From the NCBI GenBank assembly GCA_018066715.1, contig JAGPWA010000091.1, positions 1 through 64,000 of the forward strand: a DNA stretch of 64,000 nt, in the 5' to 3' direction. Each line of letters starts with the position of its first letter. Positions within the stretch are counted from its first letter, which is position 1. A program made the translations under genes and the position numbers. The stretch is from Porticoccus sp. GTDB taxonomy: Bacteria; Pseudomonadota; Gammaproteobacteria; Pseudomonadales; Porticoccaceae. Positions 41,703-56,889 of this stretch are shown piece by piece. The notes under the pieces were generated by a model. It was not told the origin of the DNA. It did no database searches and saw only the letters and a list, made by a program, of their open reading frames with translations.

Positions 41703-43052
41703 TTAATCAGACACACGGTCCGTTCCTTTTTTGTAGCGTTGCTGAGGGCTATTGTTGTTCAGTTCATTCAAGTGAGCCAGTTTGTCAGCAATTTTTTGCT
41801 CCAACCCTCGATTTGAAGGGTGATAATAACGTGTATCAGCTAATGCTTCAGGGAAGTAATTTTCACCGGCCGCAAAGGCACCTGGTTCATCGTGGGCGTA
41901 ACGATATTCCGAGCCGTAATCCAGTTCTTTCATCAACTTGGTGGGCGCATTGCGCAAGTGGAGAGGCACATCTAAGGTGGGCATTTTTTTTACGTCTGCC
42001 AGCACCGCATTATAGGCAGAGTAGACTGCATTACTCTTAGGGGCTGAAGCCAAATACAGAATTGCCTGAGCAATACTGAGTTCGCCTTCCGGGCTACCGA
42101 GGCGCTCCTGAATTTCCCAGGCATTGAGTGCCATAGATGAAGCTCTGGGGTCAGCATTGCCAATATCTTCACTGGCCATTCGGACGACTCTCCGAGCTAT
42201 GTACAGCGGGTCGCAGCCGCCATCAATCATTCGTGCAAACCAGTAAAGTGCTGCATCAGGCGAGGATCCTCTCACCGCCTTATGTAAGGCCGATATTTGG
42301 TCGTAGAAGTATTCACCACCCTTATCAAACCGTCGAGTACCACCAACTAACACTTCTTCGAGAGTATCTTCATTGATCGAGCCCTCATTGCTGAGGTCGC
42401 TGGCTATTTCCAATAGATTAAGTGCTGTTCTGGCATCACCATCAGCCGCGGTTGCCAGTAACTCCAGTGCTTCGACAGTAATGTGTAGTTTTTGGTTCGC
42501 AAGTCCGCGTTCCGAGTCATTGAGCGCAGTGTGAATAACCCGGGTGATATCTTGTATTTCTAGGCTCCGTAGTACGTAAACCCGGCAGCGAGAAAGCAAT
42601 GCATTGTTCAGCTCAAATGAAGGGTTTTCTGTGGTGGCCCCTATCAAAATGATGGTGCCGTTTTCTACAAAAGGAAGAAATGCATCCTGTTGAGATTTGT
42701 TGAATCGGTGGACTTCATCTACAAACAGTATGGTCTGACGGCCACGACAGTCTCTTTCTTCTTCAGCTCGGGCCACCGCAGCTCTGATTTCTTTAACGCC
42801 GGAGAGAACAGCAGAAAGTGATTCGAGGTGAGCCTCTACGGAATCGGCAATGATGTTGGCCAATGTGGTTTTTCCGACGCCAGGTGGGCCCCAAAACACC
42901 ATAGAGTGTAACTGTCCTGATTGAATAGCTTCACGTAGGGACTTCCCCTCTCCTACAAGGTGTCCCTGCCCTGCAAATTCATCCAGAGATCGAGGACGCA
43001 TTCTGGATGCGAGTGGTTGGTAAACCTCTTGGCTGAACAGGTCGCTACTCAT
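41703..43052 (-). CDS. rarA: replication-associated recombination protein RarA
   Basis: [36 protein letters not shown]. Confidence 0.96.
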   Translation of the reverse strand: MSSDLFSQEVYQPLASRMRPRSLDEFAGQGHLVGEGKSLREAIQSGQLHSMVFWGPPGVGKTTLANIIADSVEAHLESLSAVLSGVKEIRAAVARAEEERDCRGRQTILFVDEVHRFNKSQQDAFLPFVENGTIILIGATTENPSFELNNALLSRCRVYVLRSLEIQDITRVIHTALNDSERGLANQKLHITVEALELLATAADGDARTALNLLEIASDLSNEGSINEDTLEEVLVGGTRRFDKGGEYFYDQISALHKAVRGSSPDAALYWFARMIDGGCDPLYIARRVVRMASEDIGNADPRASSMALNAWEIQERLGSPEGELSIAQAILYLASAPKSNAVYSAYNAVLADVKKMPTLDVPLHLRNAPTKLMKELDYGSEYRYAHDEPGAFAAGENYFPEALADTRYYHPSNRGLEQKIADKLAHLNELNNNSPQQRYKKGTDRVSD

Positions 43053-43695
43053 CGCGGAGAATATCTACACCCTCGGGTGGTTCAAAACTAAATAGGGCTG
43101 GGTCTAGGGGGTCGTTCAAAGCGGTATGGGAAAAATTGATTTCTGTTTTCTGTCCCAGGCTATCCCATAGGGCCATAGTCGTGGGGGTTTTCCCGGTAAA
43201 ACTAAGGGTCACTTTTTCATAAAGGCTGTTATCGGCAATGGGGATTAGGCTGAAATTAACGACCTCACCTTGCTCGATATAAACTTTCTCGATATAAATG
43301 GTATAGCTTTGCTCAAGCGTATCCAGATTACCAATAAACAGAATGGCCGGTGTTTTAGATAAATCCTGATCGAAGGGTTTTATGGTCACCTGCTCTAGGT
43401 CTGGGTCGTAAATCCAGAGGGTTTCACCATCGGATACTAGTAGTTGTTCCATGGGTGGTTCTGCCTGCCAGCGAACTTTTCCCGGTCTGGCAGCTTGTAG
43501 TTGCCCCGATGTTTGTTGCAGTGCAGTGCCATCAGAGGCATAGACTGTTTGCTGAAATGAGGTGTTAAGGGTATTCAAATTGGTTAGCAATAGACGCAGT
43601 TCACTCCCACCTCCTGGCAAGCCCCCTGCGTACAAATGGACTGACACAAGGAGCCCATAGCTACCAAGCAGTAAACCAAATAGTAATTTTTTCAT
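43045..43695 (-). CDS. lolA: outer membrane lipoprotein carrier protein LolA
   Basis: Signal peptide, TSFQQTVYASDG..., GKVRWQAEPP; between ftsK and rarA. Confidence 0.93.
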   Translation of the reverse strand: MKKLLFGLLLGSYGLLVSVHLYAGGLPGGGSELRLLLTNLNTLNTSFQQTVYASDGTALQQTSGQLQAARPGKVRWQAEPPMEQLLVSDGETLWIYDPDLEQVTIKPFDQDLSKTPAILFIGNLDTLEQSYTIYIEKVYIEQGEVVNFSLIPIADNSLYEKVTLSFTGKTPTTMALWDSLGQKTEINFSHTALNDPLDPALFSFEPPEGVDILRDE

Positions 43696-46085
43696 TAGCG
43701 ATCGAGCCCTGGCGCTAATACTTCACGATTACCGTTGGTACCCATTTCACTGACAACACCCGAGGCCTCCATCTGCTCTACTAGTCTTGCCGCACGGTTG
43801 TAACCAATACGCAGTTTTCGTTGTACCGATGAAATAGATGCCTTGCGTGTATGTAGAACAAAGGCGACAGCTTCATCGTAAAGAGGGTCAGATTCAGTGT
43901 CATTAGAACCCTCGCCACCGTCGTTAGTGTAACCGGGCACGGGTATATTGCTGGTAGTTTGCTCGTCGGTGATTTCTTCAAGGTATGAGGGTTCACCGCG
44001 TGACTTCCAATCAGCGACGACTTTATGGACTTCATGATCATCTACAAATGCGCCGTGAACTCGAATGGGAACACTGGTACCCGGTGGCAGGTACAACATA
44101 TCTCCGTGGCCCAAGAGCTGCTCAGCTCCACCTTGGTCGAGAATTGTTCGGGAATCAATTTTGGATGATACCTGGAAGGCAATTCGGGTGGGAACATTGG
44201 CTTTAATCAGCCCTGTAATTACATCTACAGAAGGCCGCTGGGTGGCCAGAATCAGATGGATACCTGCCGCCCGGGCTTTCTGGGCAATACGAGCAATGAG
44301 TTGTTCGACCTTCTTACCGACAATCATCATCATATCGGCGAATTCATCGATGACAACGACGATATAGGGTAGTTTTTCAAGGGTTGGGGCTACGGGGGCT
44401 TCTCTTTCTTCTGCAAACAGGCTGGCATTCTCGTCGGGTTGCCACAGAGGGTCAGATAATGGATTGCCAGCGGCGATAGCATCCGCTACTTTCTTGTTGT
44501 AGCCGGAGAGATTACGAACCCCAAGCGCCGCCATCAATTTGTAACGGCGTTCCATTTCACCGACACACCAGCGAAGCCCACTGGCAGCATCTTTCATATC
44601 AGTAATCACCGGTGTCAGCAGGTGTGGAATTCCCTCATACACTGACAGCTCAAGCATTTTCGGGTCAACTAGGATAAGCCGTACATCTTCAGGCCCTGAT
44701 TTATACAGCAGACTCAGCAACATGACGTTGATGCCCACAGACTTTCCTGAACCCGTTGTACCTGCCACTAGAAGGTGGGGCATCTTGGCTAAATCGGCTA
44801 CCGTAGGGGCACCTGAAATATCGTTCCCTAGGGCCAAGGTTAACGGCGACTTTGCCTGTTCGTAGACTTCAGATGACAACACCTCACTAAGCCGTACCAT
44901 CTCCCGATGCTCATTGGGAATCTCAATTCCCATCACTGATTTACCGGGAATGACTTCAACTACTCTGACACTAACGAGAGCCAGTGATCGAGCCAAATCT
45001 TTGGCCAGGCCGGTAATTCGGCTTGCTTTAATACCAGCGGCTGGTTGAATTTCAAAACAGGTCACCACGGGTCCAGGAAGAACCGCTACCACTTCAGCGC
45101 TGATACCAAAATCCTGGAGTTTCAACTCCAGTAGTTTAGACATGGCTTCGAGCGACTCTCTCGAATAGCCCTTATCTTTTGTTGTATCTGCCTTATCCAG
45201 TAAGTTGAGGGTTGGTAACCCTCCAGTCGTTGGTTCTTCAAATAGAGAGGTTTGTCGCTCTTTCTCGACACGAAGGCTTGGGATGACTTTCTTAACCAGT
45301 GGTTGAATGCTAGGAGGCGTTCGCAACGCCTCCTTTTCTGCCTGTTTGGCTTTTATATCTTTACGGTGTTGTTGGGCGAGTTCGGTTTTCTTCTCTTCTG
45401 CCCGACGAACCTTGCGAGCCGCGATACTATGTTGAATTAGGTCGAGGAGCCGCAGTGTGGCTCGACCGGAGCTATCGATGAGTGCCAACCAGGAGAGATC
45501 GGTAAATACGGTTAAGCCAAATAGAAAGATGGCCAACAAAATAAGCGTGCTTCCGACATGATTAAAGGCAGATGCAGCGGCTGTTGAAACAGAGGTGCCC
45601 AGAATACCGCCTACGCCAAAGGGTAACTCAGTTTGTAAGTATCCATAATGGAGAGATGCGAGGGAGGTTGCACAGACCATTACCAGCACAAGTCCAAGCA
45701 CTCTCAGTGAAAATACAACGCCATCAAAGCTACTGTGCTCCTCTCGGTGAAGACGAAATATGTTCCATGCCCGCAATGCTAATAAGACAGGAAATAGATA
45801 AGACATATAGCCAAGAAGGGAGAAAAATACGTCAGATAGCCAAGCACCCAAAGGGCCTGCAGCATTATTCACCTGATCTACATTGCCGGTGTGAGACCAA
45901 CCTGGGTCTTCAGGGGAGTGCGTAATGAAAGCAACAAGAAGATAGACGCAGATCGCAAGCCAACCAATCAGGGCCCCTTCCCTAAGAATAAGTTTGCCAC
46001 GCGAAGGTTGTTGCGGCTCAGATTTCTTGCCTGTGGTTTTTTTTGGCTGTTTAGCTCTACTCAAGACGTCATCCAGGTTCGTCAC
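43695..46085 (-). CDS. ftsK: DNA translocase FtsK
   Basis: N-terminal TM segments, [28 protein letters not shown]-terminal winged-helix gamma domain. Confidence 0.97.
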   Translation of the reverse strand: MTNLDDVLSRAKQPKKTTGKKSEPQQPSRGKLILREGALIGWLAICVYLLVAFITHSPEDPGWSHTGNVDQVNNAAGPLGAWLSDVFFSLLGYMSYLFPVLLALRAWNIFRLHREEHSSFDGVVFSLRVLGLVLVMVCATSLASLHYGYLQTELPFGVGGILGTSVSTAAASAFNHVGSTLILLAIFLFGLTVFTDLSWLALIDSSGRATLRLLDLIQHSIAARKVRRAEEKKTELAQQHRKDIKAKQAEKEALRTPPSIQPLVKKVIPSLRVEKERQTSLFEEPTTGGLPTLNLLDKADTTKDKGYSRESLEAMSKLLELKLQDFGISAEVVAVLPGPVVTCFEIQPAAGIKASRITGLAKDLARSLALVSVRVVEVIPGKSVMGIEIPNEHREMVRLSEVLSSEVYEQAKSPLTLALGNDISGAPTVADLAKMPHLLVAGTTGSGKSVGINVMLLSLLYKSGPEDVRLILVDPKMLELSVYEGIPHLLTPVITDMKDAASGLRWCVGEMERRYKLMAALGVRNLSGYNKKVADAIAAGNPLSDPLWQPDENASLFAEEREAPVAPTLEKLPYIVVVIDEFADMMMIVGKKVEQLIARIAQKARAAGIHLILATQRPSVDVITGLIKANVPTRIAFQVSSKIDSRTILDQGGAEQLLGHGDMLYLPPGTSVPIRVHGAFVDDHEVHKVVADWKSRGEPSYLEEITDEQTTSNIPVPGYTNDGGEGSNDTESDPLYDEAVAFVLHTRKASISSVQRKLRIGYNRAARLVEQMEASGVVSEMGTNGNREVLAPGLDR

Positions 46086-46207
46086 AACTGACCGCTATTG
46101 TAATGGCCGCTGGTTGAAATGCCAGCAGCGTATGTGCAGCTAGATACATAACCTAGCGTACCGATAGCAGTATTCTTATATTTAGTCTGCGGATATAAGT
46201 TTACTAA

Positions 46208-47266
<1,059 letters not shown>

Positions 47267-47274
47267 TTTGTTTT

Positions 47275-47988
47275 GTGACGAATCTCATCTTACTTGATTC
47301 AGAGCATCCGGTTTTTCCTTGTCCAGACATGGCGCTTGCTGATCCCGATGGCCTTTTGGCCGTTGGGGGTAATCTGGAACCGAGCACCTTGCTGGCGGCT
47401 TATCGACAGGGAATTTTCCCCTGGTATGAGGATGACCAACCTCTGCTTTGGTGGTCCCCCGACCCTAGGACGGTTATTTTTCCCGAAGATATAAAAATTT
47501 CCCGTTCTCTTCGTAAAGTATTACGCCAAAAGAATTGGGATATTCGACTTGATACAGCATTTCTATCTGTGATCACGCAGTGTGCCGCGCCACGCAAGGC
47601 GGGTCATGGCGAAACTTGGATCACCGATGAAATGAAGGCTGCATACGTTGAATTACATCGGCAAGGTTATGCGCATTCGCTTGAAATATGGCGCGATGAG
47701 CAATTGATTGGTGGTTTATATGGCGTTCTTATTGGTGCCGTTTTTTGCGGAGAATCCATGTTTAGTTTGGAAAGAGATGCTTCAAAAGTTGCTCTTGTTC
47801 AGCTTGCTATGTTGATGAAGCATAATACATGTGGGGGAGTGATTGATTGCCAAGTGAGTAATAGCCACTTGTTATCAATGGGTGCAGTTGATATTCCTCG
47901 ACACAAGTTTTTGACTAAACTGGAGGAGTTGGGGGATAAATCTTGTAGCTGGCCAGATATCTGGCAGTTTAAAATCCCAGAAAAATAG
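47275..47988 (+). CDS. aat: leucyl/phenylalanyl-tRNA-protein transferase
   Basis: LLAVGGNLEPSTLLAAYRQGIFPWY, WWSPDPR. Confidence 0.97.
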   Translation: MTNLILLDSEHPVFPCPDMALADPDGLLAVGGNLEPSTLLAAYRQGIFPWYEDDQPLLWWSPDPRTVIFPEDIKISRSLRKVLRQKNWDIRLDTAFLSVITQCAAPRKAGHGETWITDEMKAAYVELHRQGYAHSLEIWRDEQLIGGLYGVLIGAVFCGESMFSLERDASKVALVQLAMLMKHNTCGGVIDCQVSNSHLLSMGAVDIPRHKFLTKLEELGDKSCSWPDIWQFKIPEK

Positions 47989-48029
47989 GGTCTAAGCTAT
48001 AATGAAGCAGGCATGGTATAAGTGTAAAT

Positions 48030-48752
48030 ATGTCCCGTGATATAACGCCAGATGTTCAGGTTGTGCGGCTGTTTCTAACAGAGCCGCATCCTTGCAGTTA
48101 TTTGAAAAGAAAGAAAGCCATAACAGCATTTGTTGATCCTGCCATCGACATGGATTCTCATTTGTACACACAGCTAACGGGTTTGGGGTTTCGTCGTAGT
48201 GGACGTTATGTGTATACCCCGCGTTGTGAGGGCTGTAATGCCTGTGTTTCTGCAAGAATATTGGTTGATGAGTTTAAGGCCAACCGTCAGCAACGGCGGT
48301 GCAATAAGCGGAATGCTGATTTAACCGTTTGGGTGCGCCGAGAGATTGACGAATCCGAGCATTACCCACTCTATGCGAGTTACATTAAAAGGCGACACTC
48401 CGACGGCGATATGTACCCCCCCTCCCTTCCACAATTTAAGGACTTTATTAGTAATCTGTGGCGGGGCAGTAAAATCATAGAGATTCGACTTGATAATGTA
48501 CTGATCGCTGCTGGCGTGATTGATATTCTTGATAATGGCTTGTCGGCTATCTATGTATATTATTCACCGGACCACCCCAAAAGAAGCTTGGGAACCTATG
48601 CAATTTTAGCCCAAGTCATGCTGGCAAAGCAGATGAAGTTACCCTACGTGTATTTGGGGTATTGGATAAAAAATAGTCCTAAAATGGCCTATAAGACAAG
48701 CTTTCAACCCTTGGAACTTCTGATAGAGGAAGAATGGGTGAGGTCTGATTGA
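48030..48752 (+). CDS. bpt: arginyl/leucyl-tRNA-protein transferase (Bpt/Ate)
   Basis: PCSYLKRKKA, GFRRSGRYVYTPRCEGCNACVSARI. Confidence 0.95.
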   Translation: MSRDITPDVQVVRLFLTEPHPCSYLKRKKAITAFVDPAIDMDSHLYTQLTGLGFRRSGRYVYTPRCEGCNACVSARILVDEFKANRQQRRCNKRNADLTVWVRREIDESEHYPLYASYIKRRHSDGDMYPPSLPQFKDFISNLWRGSKIIEIRLDNVLIAAGVIDILDNGLSAIYVYYSPDHPKRSLGTYAILAQVMLAKQMKLPYVYLGYWIKNSPKMAYKTSFQPLELLIEEEWVRSD

Positions 48753-48819
48753 CTTTGCCTCGTTTTCAGGCAGAATGCGCCACGTTCTAGAGAAATGCAG
48801 TTTAGGAAAAGTATAAATT

Positions 48820-49038
48820 ATGGCAAAAGAAGAACAAATTGAGATGGAAGGTGAAGTGGTTGATACACTTCCCAATACCACTTTCCGCGTGAAACTCGAA
48901 AATGGGCATGTTGTTACTGCTCATATCTCTGGAAAGATGCGTAAAAATTACATCCGTATTTTGACGGGCGATAAAGTGAAAGTTGAATTAACACCTTATG
49001 ATCTTTCGAAAGGCCGCATTACCTACCGCGCTCGGTAA
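48820..49038 (+). CDS. infA: translation initiation factor IF-1
   Basis: [32 protein letters not shown]. Confidence 0.98.
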   Translation: MAKEEQIEMEGEVVDTLPNTTFRVKLENGHVVTAHISGKMRKNYIRILTGDKVKVELTPYDLSKGRITYRAR

Positions 49039-49054
49039 TCAGCTGAAATCCTTT

Positions 49055-51316
49055 TCAAGCTGTTTCTGTTTCTGTCTCGACTAATAGCTCTCCATCTGAG
49101 ACAGAAACGCGAACTACCCCACCGCTTGCCAAATCACCAAACAATACCTCTTCAGCAAGTGGTTTCTTGATTTTTTCCTGTATCAATCGCTCCATAGGGC
49201 GAGCACCCATTTTTTCGTCGTAACCGTGCTCTGCCAACCAGTCCCTTGCGTCATCATCTACATCAAGTACGACATGTTTTTCATCGAGCTGTTGCTGTAG
49301 TCGAGTTAAAAACTTGTCAACGACAGTGTGAATAACACCGCCTTCAAGAGACTTGAACTGAATGATGCCGTCCAGACGGTTTCTGAATTCAGGGGTAAAC
49401 CCTTTCTTAATAGCCTCCATACCATCAGTTTCATGATCTTGCGTGGTAAAACCAATAGAGGAACGGCTCATTTCTTCTGAGCCTGCATTGGTCGTCATAA
49501 CCAGAATGACATTTCGGAAATCAGCCTTACGTCCATTATTGTCGGTCAAGGTTCCGTGATCCATAACCTGAAGTAACAGGTTAAATACTTCAGGGTGCGC
49601 TTTCTCAATTTCATCAAGGAGAACCACTGAATGCGGACTTTTGGTCACGGCATCCGTTAATAAGCCACCTTGGTCAAAACCAACATAACCAGGGGGAGCA
49701 CCAATGAGGCGAGATACGGTGTGTCTTTCCATATATTCAGACATATCAAACCGTAGCAGCTCGATACCCATGATTTCTGCCAGTTGTTTTGATACCTCAG
49801 TTTTACCAACCCCTGTGGGGCCAGCAAATAGGAATGAGCCTATGGGTTTATCACCCTCTCGCAAGCCCGCTCGAGCTAGCTTGATTGATGTGGAGAGTAC
49901 CGAAATAGCTTCATCCTGGCCAAAAACAACCATTTTCAGTTTGTCGGATAGACCTCTCAGTTGTTCTTTGTCTGAAGAGGACACACTTTTCTCAGGAATT
50001 CTGGCAATTTTTGCCACAATGGCTTCGACTTCACGAACACCAATAATTTTTTTACGCTTCGATATGGGCTGTAACTGTTGGTAGGCACCAGCCTCATCAA
50101 TAACGTCAATAGCCTTGTCGGGCAGGAAGCGATCGGTGATATGGCGTGCTGAAAGCTCCGCAGCCGTTTTTAATGCGGCTTTAGAGAAGCGCAGTTGGTG
50201 ATGCTCCTCAAACCTTGATTTCAGCCCTTTCAGAATCTCAATGGTCTCTTCAACCGTTGGTTCTGGCACATCAATTTTCTGGAAGCGGCGAGACAGCGCT
50301 CTATCTTTCTCAAAAATGCCTCGGTACTCCTGATAGGTAGTAGACCCTATACAGCGGATTTTTCCTGAGGTGAGTAGAGGTTTAAGTAAGTTTGATGCAT
50401 CCATTACCCCACCTGAGGCTGCACCAGCCCCAATAATGGTATGAATTTCATCAATAAAGAGAATAGCGTGGTCTTGCTCACGAAGTTCAGCAAGGACACC
50501 CTTGAAGCGTTTTTCAAAATCGCCTCGGTATTTGGTGCCAGCAAGCAAGTCCCCGAGATCCAGCGCATAGACCACTGAGCCCTGTAATACATCAGGCACT
50601 TGCTCTTCGATGATCATTTTGGCAAGACCTTCCGCAATAGCTGTCTTGCCAACACCCGCCTCACCAACCAATAAGGGATTGTTTTTTCGGCGACGGGCCA
50701 AAACTTGAGAAACACGTTCAATTTCATGGCTTCGGCCTACCAGTGGGTCAATAAAACCCTGTCTGGCCTCTTCATTTAAATTGGTGGTGAACTGATCTAA
50801 CAAGCTTTGCCCGGGGGCTTCTGTCTCTGTGTGTACTTCTTCATGGGGAGTATCGCTATCATGCTGTTCTGACTGATCAGCATATTTAGAAACACCATGG
50901 GAGATGTAATTCACCACATCAATTCTGGAAACATTCTGTAGACGAAGGAAATAGATGGCCTGGCTTTCCTGCTCACTAAAGATAGCGACTAATACATTGG
51001 CGCCCTGCACTTCCTTGCTTCCTGAGGACTGGACGTGAAAAACAGCACGCTGTAATACGCGCTGGAACCCAAGAGTAGGTTGAGTATCTTTATCTTCCAG
51101 CTCTTCTGGAATCAGGGGTGTGGTGGATTCAATAAATTCATTAAGGTCTCGCCTCAATATAGTCATATCAGCACCGCAAGACTCAAGCACACTGATGGCG
51201 GACTCGTTATCAAGCAGGGCCAGGAGCAAGTGCTCAACCGTCATGAACTCATGACGTTTGTCACTGGCACCTTTAAATGCATTATTTAGTGTTAGTTCAA
51301 GTTCTTTACTTAACAT
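49055..51316 (-). CDS. clpA: ATP-dependent Clp protease ATP-binding subunit ClpA
   Basis: Two AAA+ modules ([30 protein letters not shown]), ClpA N-domain. Confidence 0.98.
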   Translation of the reverse strand: MLSKELELTLNNAFKGASDKRHEFMTVEHLLLALLDNESAISVLESCGADMTILRRDLNEFIESTTPLIPEELEDKDTQPTLGFQRVLQRAVFHVQSSGSKEVQGANVLVAIFSEQESQAIYFLRLQNVSRIDVVNYISHGVSKYADQSEQHDSDTPHEEVHTETEAPGQSLLDQFTTNLNEEARQGFIDPLVGRSHEIERVSQVLARRRKNNPLLVGEAGVGKTAIAEGLAKMIIEEQVPDVLQGSVVYALDLGDLLAGTKYRGDFEKRFKGVLAELREQDHAILFIDEIHTIIGAGAASGGVMDASNLLKPLLTSGKIRCIGSTTYQEYRGIFEKDRALSRRFQKIDVPEPTVEETIEILKGLKSRFEEHHQLRFSKAALKTAAELSARHITDRFLPDKAIDVIDEAGAYQQLQPISKRKKIIGVREVEAIVAKIARIPEKSVSSSDKEQLRGLSDKLKMVVFGQDEAISVLSTSIKLARAGLREGDKPIGSFLFAGPTGVGKTEVSKQLAEIMGIELLRFDMSEYMERHTVSRLIGAPPGYVGFDQGGLLTDAVTKSPHSVVLLDEIEKAHPEVFNLLLQVMDHGTLTDNNGRKADFRNVILVMTTNAGSEEMSRSSIGFTTQDHETDGMEAIKKGFTPEFRNRLDGIIQFKSLEGGVIHTVVDKFLTRLQQQLDEKHVVLDVDDDARDWLAEHGYDEKMGARPMERLIQEKIKKPLAEEVLFGDLASGGVVRVSVSDGELLVETETETA

Positions 51317-51337
51317 ATAACCACCTCTAACCCTGGA

Positions 51338-51694
51338 TTACTGCTCATCATCTTCAGTGGGCTCTATTTCGCAGAGCAACGGGTGTTCATAAGCTCTGGC
51401 ATACTGGTTTACTAGTGCAGCCTTTGTATCTGCAACATCTCGAGTATATACCCCGCAGACTGCTTTTCCTTCCGTATGTACTTTTAACATAACTCTCGTT
51501 GCCATTTCACGGCTCATTGGGAAGAATATCTCCAATAGCTCTACCACAAACTCCATCGGCGTATAGTCGTCGTTGTATATAAGCACCTTATACCTTTGCG
51601 GCTTCTTGAGCTTGGGTTTCACCTCTTCGACAACAGCACTGCTATCATGTTGCCATGTTTGCTCATCATCTTTATTACTAAGACTAATATCCAT
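51338..51694 (-). CDS. clpS: ClpA adaptor ClpS
   Basis: [24 protein letters not shown]. Confidence 0.97.
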   Translation of the reverse strand: MDISLSNKDDEQTWQHDSSAVVEEVKPKLKKPQRYKVLIYNDDYTPMEFVVELLEIFFPMSREMATRVMLKVHTEGKAVCGVYTRDVADTKAALVNQYARAYEHPLLCEIEPTEDDEQ

Positions 51695-51924
51695 ACATAC
51701 ACTAAAAATTTATGACCACTCTCAATCTCTATTTTAATAGTATTAATACACTTATGGTTACTTTTTATGATTTTTCTAGGTCTTGACTTGACGGCTGAAT
51801 AGATATAGAAACTGAAAGTGAACAGAAGTTGTCCAAGTACAATCGGTGTTCATGGGTGTAATAACTATTAGTATTAAGCTGGATTGTTTTTATTCATTAA
51901 ACGATCTAGCAAGAGGTTTGTAAT

Positions 51925-52203
51925 ATGCATACAGGAACGGTTAAGTGGTTTAACAATGCCAAAGGGTATGGGTTTATCCTATCATCAGACGGCACCACTG
52001 ATATATTTGCTCACTACTCAGCGATCACCATGGAAGGCTACAAAACCTTGAAAGCGGGTCAAGAAGTCACCTATGACTTGGTAGAGGGAGAAAAAGGCCT
52101 GCATGCTACTAATATTGCAGCTGCTGGCCCCACCGTTACCCAAAATGATGATTTACAGCCCCCTTCTTTAGATGTCGAAAGTGATACTGTTAATGACCAG
52201 TGA
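51925..52203 (+). CDS. cspD: cold-shock domain protein (CspD-like)
   Basis: GTVKWFNNAKGYGFI; divergent from clpS-clpA. Confidence 0.9.
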   Translation: MHTGTVKWFNNAKGYGFILSSDGTTDIFAHYSAITMEGYKTLKAGQEVTYDLVEGEKGLHATNIAAAGPTVTQNDDLQPPSLDVESDTVNDQ

Positions 52204-52208
52204 GTCAT

Positions 52209-52247
52209 AAAAACCCCACCTATAGATTAATGGATGGGTGGTTTTTC
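52209..52247 (+). terminator. possible terminator of cspD
   Basis: AAAAACCCCACC ... GGGTGGTTTTTC, imperfect stem with T-tract. Confidence 0.6.
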
Positions 52248-52420
52248 TGGGAACAACCATCTTTTTTATATCATCTGATTGCCATGCTCAGTGTGTTGAA
52301 CTTTTATGTATTGACGTAAGATTACTCAATTCATCTCCGCCCTATATATCAAACAGTTCACTTGTTGAAATTAACAATGATATCAATACAGGTGTCGCCA
52401 ATCTTTAAACGGATGCTGTA

Positions 52421-53035
52421 ATGACTAGTATTGTACTGTTCAACAAACCTTATGGCGTTTTAAGTCAGTTTTTAGATCACGATGGTCATCCCGGCCTTAA
52501 GCGTTATTTAAGCCTTCCTGACATTTATCCAATGGGCAGGCTTGATCGTGACTCAGAGGGGCTCTTGTTACTCTCTGATGACGGTCAACTACAGGCACGG
52601 ATTGCAGACCCAAAATTTAAAATGGAAAAAACCTATTTGGTACAGCTAGAAGGTAGTGTGACTAAAGCGGCATTAGACAGTTTGGCGCGTGGCATTAAGC
52701 TTAATGATGGTATGACTAGACCCGCACGGGCTAGAGAACTAACACCGCCGGTATTGTGGCCAAGAGACCCGCCTATCCGGGAACGGCTACAACAGACCAC
52801 CAGTTGGATAGAGTTGACAATTACTGAGGGTCGAAATCGGCAAGTAAGGCGAATGACCGCTGCCGTTGGCTTCCCTACTCTACGATTAATTCGCAGTAAG
52901 ATAGGGCCTTGGCAGCTGGACAACCTGGAGCCAGGGCAGTATCGACAGGAAACAGTTCATTTACCACAGGCACAAAAACGTACACCAAAGCGTCCATTAA
53001 AACAGGCGGCAAGGAAACCCAAAATTGCCCGATAA
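52421..53035 (+). CDS. rluE: 23S rRNA pseudouridine synthase RluE-like
   Basis: VLFNKPYGVLSQF, MGRLDRDSEGLLLLSDDG, EGRNRQVRRM. Confidence 0.93.
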   Translation: MTSIVLFNKPYGVLSQFLDHDGHPGLKRYLSLPDIYPMGRLDRDSEGLLLLSDDGQLQARIADPKFKMEKTYLVQLEGSVTKAALDSLARGIKLNDGMTRPARARELTPPVLWPRDPPIRERLQQTTSWIELTITEGRNRQVRRMTAAVGFPTLRLIRSKIGPWQLDNLEPGQYRQETVHLPQAQKRTPKRPLKQAARKPKIAR

Positions 53036-53471
53036 AATCCACCTGACTGTCGCTACTGTAGTTGAACGCAGAAATCATTTTCTACTGGTGAGAGAAATTT
53101 GTGAAGGCCGTGAGGTTTTCAATCAACCCGCAGGTCATGTGGAGCCAGGTGAATCCCTTGTTGAAGCGGCTATAAGAGAAACCTATGAAGAGACTGCTTG
53201 GCGTATCAAACCGACCGGAGTGATCAGTTTTGGTTCCTATACGTCAGCGAGTAATGGCGTCACTTATTATCGACTTTCCCTGACTGCTGAAGCTATTGAG
53301 TTTGACGACTCTGCCACCATTGATAGTGATATCGAAGAGGCTGTCTGGCTTGATTATGCAGATATTTTACAAAAGCGTTCTCAGCTGAGAAGCCCGATGG
53401 TTTTACAAGCAATTGATGATTACCGTGCCAAGATCATTTATCCATTGGATTTGCTAAAAACACATCGGTAG
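53025..53471 (+). CDS. nudJ: NUDIX hydrolase (NudJ-like)
   Basis: Nudix box GHVEPGESLVEAAIRETYEETAW; non-ATG start overlapping rluE. Confidence 0.88.
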   Translation: MPDKIHLTVATVVERRNHFLLVREICEGREVFNQPAGHVEPGESLVEAAIRETYEETAWRIKPTGVISFGSYTSASNGVTYYRLSLTAEAIEFDDSATIDSDIEEAVWLDYADILQKRSQLRSPMVLQAIDDYRAKIIYPLDLLKTHR

Positions 53472-53540
53472 AATCCGCATCCCAGTGCACTTTTGCCAAT
53501 AAGCCCGCATTTAACAAAATGCCCTACTCCAGCTAACCTA

Positions 53541-54659
53541 ATGAACTCTATGTCGAATCCAAGCAAAGTCATTGTCGGTATGTCCGGTGGTGTTGATTCA
53601 TCCGTCACCGCCTTGTTGCTACAGCAGCAAGGTTACGAGGTGGAAGGCTTGTTCATGAAGAACTGGGATGAGGATGACGGCACTGAATATTGTTCGGCAA
53701 TAGAAGATCTTAGCGATGCTCAAGCCGTCGCAGATACAATTGGCATACCACTTCACACGGCCAATTTTGCTGCGGAGTATTGGGATAATGTCTTTGAATA
53801 CTTTCTTGATGAGTACCGAGCTGGACGTACACCAAATCCAGATATTCTCTGCAATCGGGAAATTAAGTTTAAGGTGTTTCTCGAGTATGCCCAAATTTTG
53901 GGTGCCGACTGCATTGCTACTGGACACTATGTTCGACGCCTAGACCGTGATGGCCGGACCTATTTGCTCAAGGGATTGGATAACAATAAAGACCAGAGTT
54001 ATTTCCTTCATGCTGTTGATGAAGAAGCTTTTAGTCAGACGTTATTTCCGATTGGTGAGATGGAAAAGCCAGAGGTTAGGGCTATTGCCGAGGAACATGG
54101 TCTTATTACAGCGAAAAAGAAGGACTCAACTGGAATCTGCTTTATCGGTGAGCGACGGTTTAAGGACTTTCTTGAGCAGTACCTTCCTGCACAGCCCGGT
54201 AATATAGAAAACTCTGAAGGTGAGGTGATTGGCCAGCATCATGGACTGATGTACCACACCTTAGGGCAGCGTCAGGGCTTGGGTATCGGTGGCCTCAAAG
54301 GAGCAAGTGAAGCTCCTTGGTATGTTGCAGCGAAGGAGATGTCTCGAAATGTGCTGGTTGCTGTTCAGGGTACAGATCATCCACTGTTATTTACTAATGA
54401 ACTCTACACCTCTCAATTTCACTGGATTAATGATGAACCGGGTTTAATGTCAGGTTTGCAAGAGTTTCGCTGTACGGCAAAAACCCGTTATCGCCAATCA
54501 GATCAGCCTTGCTCAGTGCGTCGAGATGAAGATGGTTATGTGGTGGTGTTTGACGACCCTCAACGTGCAGTGACACCGGGGCAATCTGTCGTTCTGTACC
54601 AAGGGGAATTATGCCTTGGTGGCGGTGTTATAGAGCGATCCTGGAATAGTTCGGAGTAA
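53541..54659 (+). CDS. mnmA: tRNA-specific 2-thiouridylase MnmA
   Basis: [34 protein letters not shown]. Confidence 0.98.
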   Translation: MNSMSNPSKVIVGMSGGVDSSVTALLLQQQGYEVEGLFMKNWDEDDGTEYCSAIEDLSDAQAVADTIGIPLHTANFAAEYWDNVFEYFLDEYRAGRTPNPDILCNREIKFKVFLEYAQILGADCIATGHYVRRLDRDGRTYLLKGLDNNKDQSYFLHAVDEEAFSQTLFPIGEMEKPEVRAIAEEHGLITAKKKDSTGICFIGERRFKDFLEQYLPAQPGNIENSEGEVIGQHHGLMYHTLGQRQGLGIGGLKGASEAPWYVAAKEMSRNVLVAVQGTDHPLLFTNELYTSQFHWINDEPGLMSGLQEFRCTAKTRYRQSDQPCSVRRDEDGYVVVFDDPQRAVTPGQSVVLYQGELCLGGGVIERSWNSSE

Positions 54660-54662
54660 TAG

Positions 54663-55289
54663 ATGTTTAATAAACCGACGCGTGATCAAGTGATTGCTCT
54701 GGCAGGTATATTTCAGGCATGCCAGCTGGTGGAAACACTGGCTAAAAATGGTTCTATTCCATCGGATCGTTTTAATGCTTGTATTGAGAGCCTGTTTCAG
54801 AAAAATCCGGAAAGTACCGAGGCGGTATTTGGCTCGATGCAACATCTGCAACTGGGTATCGAATCCATGCAGGAGTTGATTACTCTACAGTCCAGTGGAA
54901 AACAGTCCGATACCTTACGGTATGTGGTCGGTGTCGTTCATCTCTCAAAGAAACTGCGTCAAAATAAGACAATGTTGAATCTCATCGGTGAACGATTGGA
55001 GCAGGCATCCCGGCAGGCAGAACACTTCTCTACCAGCCATAGCAACGTGGTTGCCAATTTAGCTCAGGTCTATCAAGACAGTATTAGCACCTTCCGTCAT
55101 CGTATTCAGGTAAATGGTTATGCTAACTATCTACAGCAGGACAGTATTGCAGAGCGAATTCGCTGCTTATTGTTCTCTGGTATTCGTGCTGCCATGCTGT
55201 GGCACCAATTGGGCGGGCGTCGCCGCCACCTAATACTCAACCGGAAGGATATTTTGGCCCAGCTGCGAGAACTGAGAGTTAGCCTCTAA
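54663..55289 (+). CDS. hflD: high frequency lysogenization protein HflD
   Basis: RDQVIALAGIFQACQLVETLAKNG; between mnmA and purB. Confidence 0.95.
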   Translation: MFNKPTRDQVIALAGIFQACQLVETLAKNGSIPSDRFNACIESLFQKNPESTEAVFGSMQHLQLGIESMQELITLQSSGKQSDTLRYVVGVVHLSKKLRQNKTMLNLIGERLEQASRQAEHFSTSHSNVVANLAQVYQDSISTFRHRIQVNGYANYLQQDSIAERIRCLLFSGIRAAMLWHQLGGRRRHLILNRKDILAQLRELRVSL

Positions 55290-55403
55290 CCTCTTGGTTT
55301 ATTTGTCCTTGCTCTTCGGGTAATTTCCACCTGAAAAATACCCGTAATTACGGTAGAATTTGCGCCTTTATTAATTCTATTACCCATTTTTTCAGTGGTT
55401 TGA

Positions 55404-56810
<1,407 letters not shown>

Positions 56811-56889
56811 TTTTATTGTCTTAAGGACCTTCTGGAGGGCATTCTTGAGCAAAGAGGCCGTCATTCAAATAACCTAAAGGCGTTTATCG